DNA of 7,326 nt, taken from positions 1-7,326 of the forward strand of contig JARLFW010000122.1 of the NCBI GenBank assembly GCA_031296345.1, in the 5' to 3' direction. The DNA comes from Nitrosotalea sp. GTDB lineage: Archaea > Thermoproteota > Nitrososphaeria > Nitrososphaerales > Nitrosopumilaceae. A program made the position numbers and the translations under genes. Below the pieces are notes generated by a model that was not told where the DNA came from, searched no databases, and saw only the letters and a program-made list of their open reading frames with translations. Positions 5,479 through 7,326 of the stretch are shown here, piece by piece; the first letter of the stretch is position 1, and each line of letters starts with the position of its first letter.

Positions 5479-5952
5479 ATGAAGATGGGTAAAGCTTTCT
5501 TAATAGTTAGAATGAAAGGAACCGTTAATGTTCCTTATTGGGCTGACACTACAATGGATCTTTTGCACTTGGATAAAAGATTCCGTGCTACGATAATTCC
5601 AGAAAAAGACAATACAAAAGGTATGCTTGATAAGATTAAACATTACGTCTCGTGGCAGGAAATAGATGTACAAACCACCAAAGAGCTATTGGAGAAGAAG
5701 GCACGTAAGGGTGGTTATAAAAAAATTACTCCAGAAGATATGACAAAATTAGGATTCAAAAATACTGATGAACTTGCAAAATCAATTGCAGAGGGAACTG
5801 CTACATTATCTAAATTAAAACCACTTAAACCATGGTTTGCATTATCGCCACCAAAACATGGATTCAAACGAAATACCAAGAAGATGTATGGTGAAGGAGG
5901 AGTCCTTGGTAGTCATAAAGAACTCTTAGCACAAGTGAGGTTAATGATGTAA
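5479..5952 (+). CDS. rpl30: 50S ribosomal protein uL30 (archaeal L30)
   Basis: uL30 is a small rRNA-binding protein of the large subunit. The 157 residues are of the long archaeal type, against about 60 in bacteria. The N-terminal ferredoxin-like core carries the typical F-L-I-V-R-M-K-G-T-V-N-V-P (about 6-18), then L-L-H-L-D-K-R-F-R-A-T-I-I-P. The archaeal extension has a Lys-rich helix (K-E-L-L-E-K-K-A-R-K, about 65-75) and the F-A-L-S-P-P-K-H-G-F-K-R block near residue 120. The ATG at 5479 directly abuts the rps5 stop. A second ATG at 5485 (M-G-K-A-F) is equally sensible by homology and lies ten bases after the AGGG at 5471-5474, so the first two residues are uncertain. Confidence 0.94.
   Translation: MKMGKAFLIVRMKGTVNVPYWADTTMDLLHLDKRFRATIIPEKDNTKGMLDKIKHYVSWQEIDVQTTKELLEKKARKGGYKKITPEDMTKLGFKNTDELAKSIAEGTATLSKLKPLKPWFALSPPKHGFKRNTKKMYGEGGVLGSHKELLAQVRLMM
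5937..5941 (+). promoter_or_regulatory. Ribosome-binding site for rpl15
   Basis: GAGGT near the end of rpl30, 12 bases before the ATG at 5954, lies in the same GTGAGGTTAA context as the rps5 site. It supports separate or coupled initiation at rpl15, which starts one base after the rpl30 stop. Confidence 0.5.
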
Positions 5953-5953
5953 A

Positions 5954-6376
5954 ATGCCAACAAGATTGAGAAAGACAAGAAAATACAGAGGAAGCAGACA
6001 CTGTGGTTGGGGACAAATTGCTCAACACAGAGCAAGTGGTCATAAAGGAGGACTTGGCCAATCAGGTTTGCATAAACATCATTTCATAAGAATGCTAATG
6101 ACTGATCCAAAACATTTTGGTCATGATTCTACTCATCCACCACATCCAAATCTAGTTCGAAAATGGGCTAGTGTAAGAGATCTAGATGATATCTTTACAA
6201 AATTTGGAAAACAGGAAGGCGGCAAGAAACTGATAGACCTTACTGAACTAGGCTATGATAAGCTGTTAGGAGGAGGACAGACTAAGAATGCTTATGTTGT
6301 TAAGGTGGAGAAATTCTCTGCTTCTGCCGAAGAAAAAATAAAACAATCTGGTGGAGAGGTGCAAGCAGTAGCGTGA
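5954..6376 (+). CDS. rpl15: 50S ribosomal protein uL15 (archaeal L15 / eukaryotic L27a type)
   Basis: uL15 is a late-assembling large-subunit protein with a long basic arm threaded into 23S rRNA. The 140 residues begin with a basic R-L-R-K-T-R-K-Y-R-G-S-R region and the archaeal/eukaryotic signature H-C-G-W-G-Q-I-A-Q-H-R-A-S-G-H-K-G-G (about 16-33), continuing to G-L-H-K-H-H-F. The C-terminal globular part has the L-L-G-G-G-Q-T-K-N-A-Y-V-V-K-V motif (about 104-118), the usual rRNA-binding fold of L15/L18e proteins. It starts one base after the rpl30 stop and ends in a GTGA overlap with secY. The rpl15-secY order is conserved in bacteria and archaea. Confidence 0.96.
   Translation: MPTRLRKTRKYRGSRHCGWGQIAQHRASGHKGGLGQSGLHKHHFIRMLMTDPKHFGHDSTHPPHPNLVRKWASVRDLDDIFTKFGKQEGGKKLIDLTELGYDKLLGGGQTKNAYVVKVEKFSASAEEKIKQSGGEVQAVA
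6356..6361 (+). promoter_or_regulatory. Ribosome-binding site supporting the secY GTG start
   Basis: GAGGTG lies 11 bases before the GTG at 6373, inside the end of rpl15. Good complementarity to the archaeal 16S 3' end, together with the GTGA overlap, decides this non-ATG start. Confidence 0.5.
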
Positions 6377-7326
6377 CAGCAGAAGAAGGCAAGTCCTCTG
6401 GCGGTTTTTTAAAAACTATTATCTCAAAAGCTGAAGTTTACATTCCACAAGTACCAAAACCAAAAAAGAAAATCCCATTACAAGTCCGTTTGATGTGGTG
6501 TGGAGTAGCATTATTTATTTACATGATTATGGGACAAACTCCTCTTTATGGAGCATCTACACCATCCTTTGATTTTCTTGCATTTGCCAGAGTAATTTTT
6601 GCTTCGCAACAGGGTACATTGATAGAACTTGGAATAGGACCTATTGTTACTGCTGGACTTTTAATGCAACTTCTAAAAGGTTCTGAGATATTTCATCTTG
6701 ATTTCAAGAAACCAGAGGATAGAGAATTATATCAAACAGCCACCAAGATTGTCACTTACATAGTAATCATTGCTGAATCATCATTGTATGGTATGGCAGT
6801 TTATGGACCTAGGATGCCTAACCATGAAGCTATCTTCATTCTGATAGGACAGTTGATCGGAGCATCCGTGATAATCATGCTACTTGATGAATTGGTACAA
6901 AAGGGATGGGGACTTGGAAGTGGAATTAGTTTGTTTATTGCTGCAGGTGTAGCTCAACAAGTAATTTGGAGTTTATTCAGTCCAGTTCCTGCAGGAGATG
7001 GAGGTCCAGTAGGTGTATTTGCAAATATTATACATGGTGCAATTAATCATGATTTTACTAATCTATTCTTCCGGTCTAACCAATTACCTGGTATATTTGG
7101 TTTATTCATAACAGCTGGAGTCTTACTGATTCTTGTATATACTCAAGGAATCAAGATAGAAATCCCAATCGTATCTACCAAATACAGAGGATTCTCAGCA
7201 GTATATCCAATCAAGTTAATGTATGTCTCAAACATTCCAGTAATTTTGGCTTCTGCTCTTACTGCTAACGCAGTGTTTATGGGACAAATCATGTGGGACA
7301 ACTTTAACCCCCGAAATGCAAACCCA
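6373..7326 (+). CDS. secY: Protein translocase subunit SecY, partial (3' end off window)
   Basis: SecY (Sec61 alpha) is the channel-forming membrane subunit that passes secretory chains outward and membrane helices sideways. The 318 visible residues are roughly the first two thirds of an archaeal SecY and read without a stop. After a cytosolic amphipathic start and a Lys-rich K-P-K-K-K-I-P stretch (29-35), TM1 spans about 36-54. The plug region (about 55-75) follows, then TM2b with E-L-G-I-G-P-I-V-T-A-G (85-95). Later come hydrophobic segments including G-L-G-S-G-I-S-L-F-I-A-A-G. The cytosolic loop Y-R-G-F-S-A-V-Y-P-I-K-L leads to the next helix, N-I-P-V-I-L-A-S-A-L. The GTG at 6373 overlaps the rpl15 stop. 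FtsY, encoded in the preceding unit, delivers ribosomes to this channel. The gene continues past the right edge. Confidence 0.96.
   Translation, partial: MTAEEGKSSGGFLKTIISKAEVYIPQVPKPKKKIPLQVRLMWCGVALFIYMIMGQTPLYGASTPSFDFLAFARVIFASQQGTLIELGIGPIVTAGLLMQLLKGSEIFHLDFKKPEDRELYQTATKIVTYIVIIAESSLYGMAVYGPRMPNHEAIFILIGQLIGASVIIMLLDELVQKGWGLGSGISLFIAAGVAQQVIWSLFSPVPAGDGGPVGVFANIIHGAINHDFTNLFFRSNQLPGIFGLFITAGVLLILVYTQGIKIEIPIVSTKYRGFSAVYPIKLMYVSNIPVILASALTANAVFMGQIMWDNFNPRNANP

Overview
The window looks like a chromosomal segment of a mesophilic, AT-rich archaeon of the Nitrososphaerota (Thaumarchaeota), most likely near the marine ammonia oxidisers of the Nitrosopumilus type. This rests on the archaeal forms of the ribosomal proteins (uL18, uS5, uL30, uL15), an archaeal prefoldin alpha subunit next to ftsY, a SecY of archaeal type, the low GC content, and promoters with TATA-like boxes instead of -35/-10 elements. 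The species assignment is inference, because no rRNA or ammonia-oxidation gene is present.

Layout. Positions 1-869 hold the 5' part of a secreted subtilisin-family (S8) serine protease on the minus strand, running off the left edge. A 75-base divergent intergenic region separates it from a Mn-type superoxide dismutase on the plus strand (945-1568), which ends at a T-rich terminator. A second plus-strand unit starts from a leaderless-type promoter: prefoldin alpha (pfdA), the SRP receptor ftsY and ornithine carbamoyltransferase (argF), linked by an 11-base gap and an ATGA overlap. A new promoter in the 48-base gap before 4358 opens the distal spc-type ribosomal cluster uL18-uS5-uL30-uL15-secY, with every junction overlapping or nearly so. 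secY is cut by the right edge.

How the genes fit together. The two plus-strand units are mostly about making proteins, folding them and delivering them to the membrane: ribosomal proteins, the prefoldin chaperone that receives nascent chains, the SRP receptor FtsY that docks ribosomes, and the SecY channel they dock onto. ArgF (arginine synthesis) is the metabolic outlier. The protease and SOD are divergently arranged and may share regulatory DNA.

Main point of interest. FtsY carries about 140 residues after its GTPase (NG) domain, where the family normally ends. This extension contains four perfect 24-bp (8-residue) repeats, a predicted helical module, and a polybasic Phe/Trp tail that could bind membrane. 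Canonical FtsY has its acidic and membrane-targeting segment at the N-terminus, which here is essentially absent, so the accessory region seems to have moved to the other end. Secondary points are an altered ornithine-binding loop in ArgF, the argF-ftsY linkage, a protease without an evident propeptide, and repeated GAGGT ribosome-binding sites at internal cistrons beside leaderless-type unit starts. I found no tRNA, rRNA, CRISPR array or insertion sequence, and no stretch of 300 bases without a gene.
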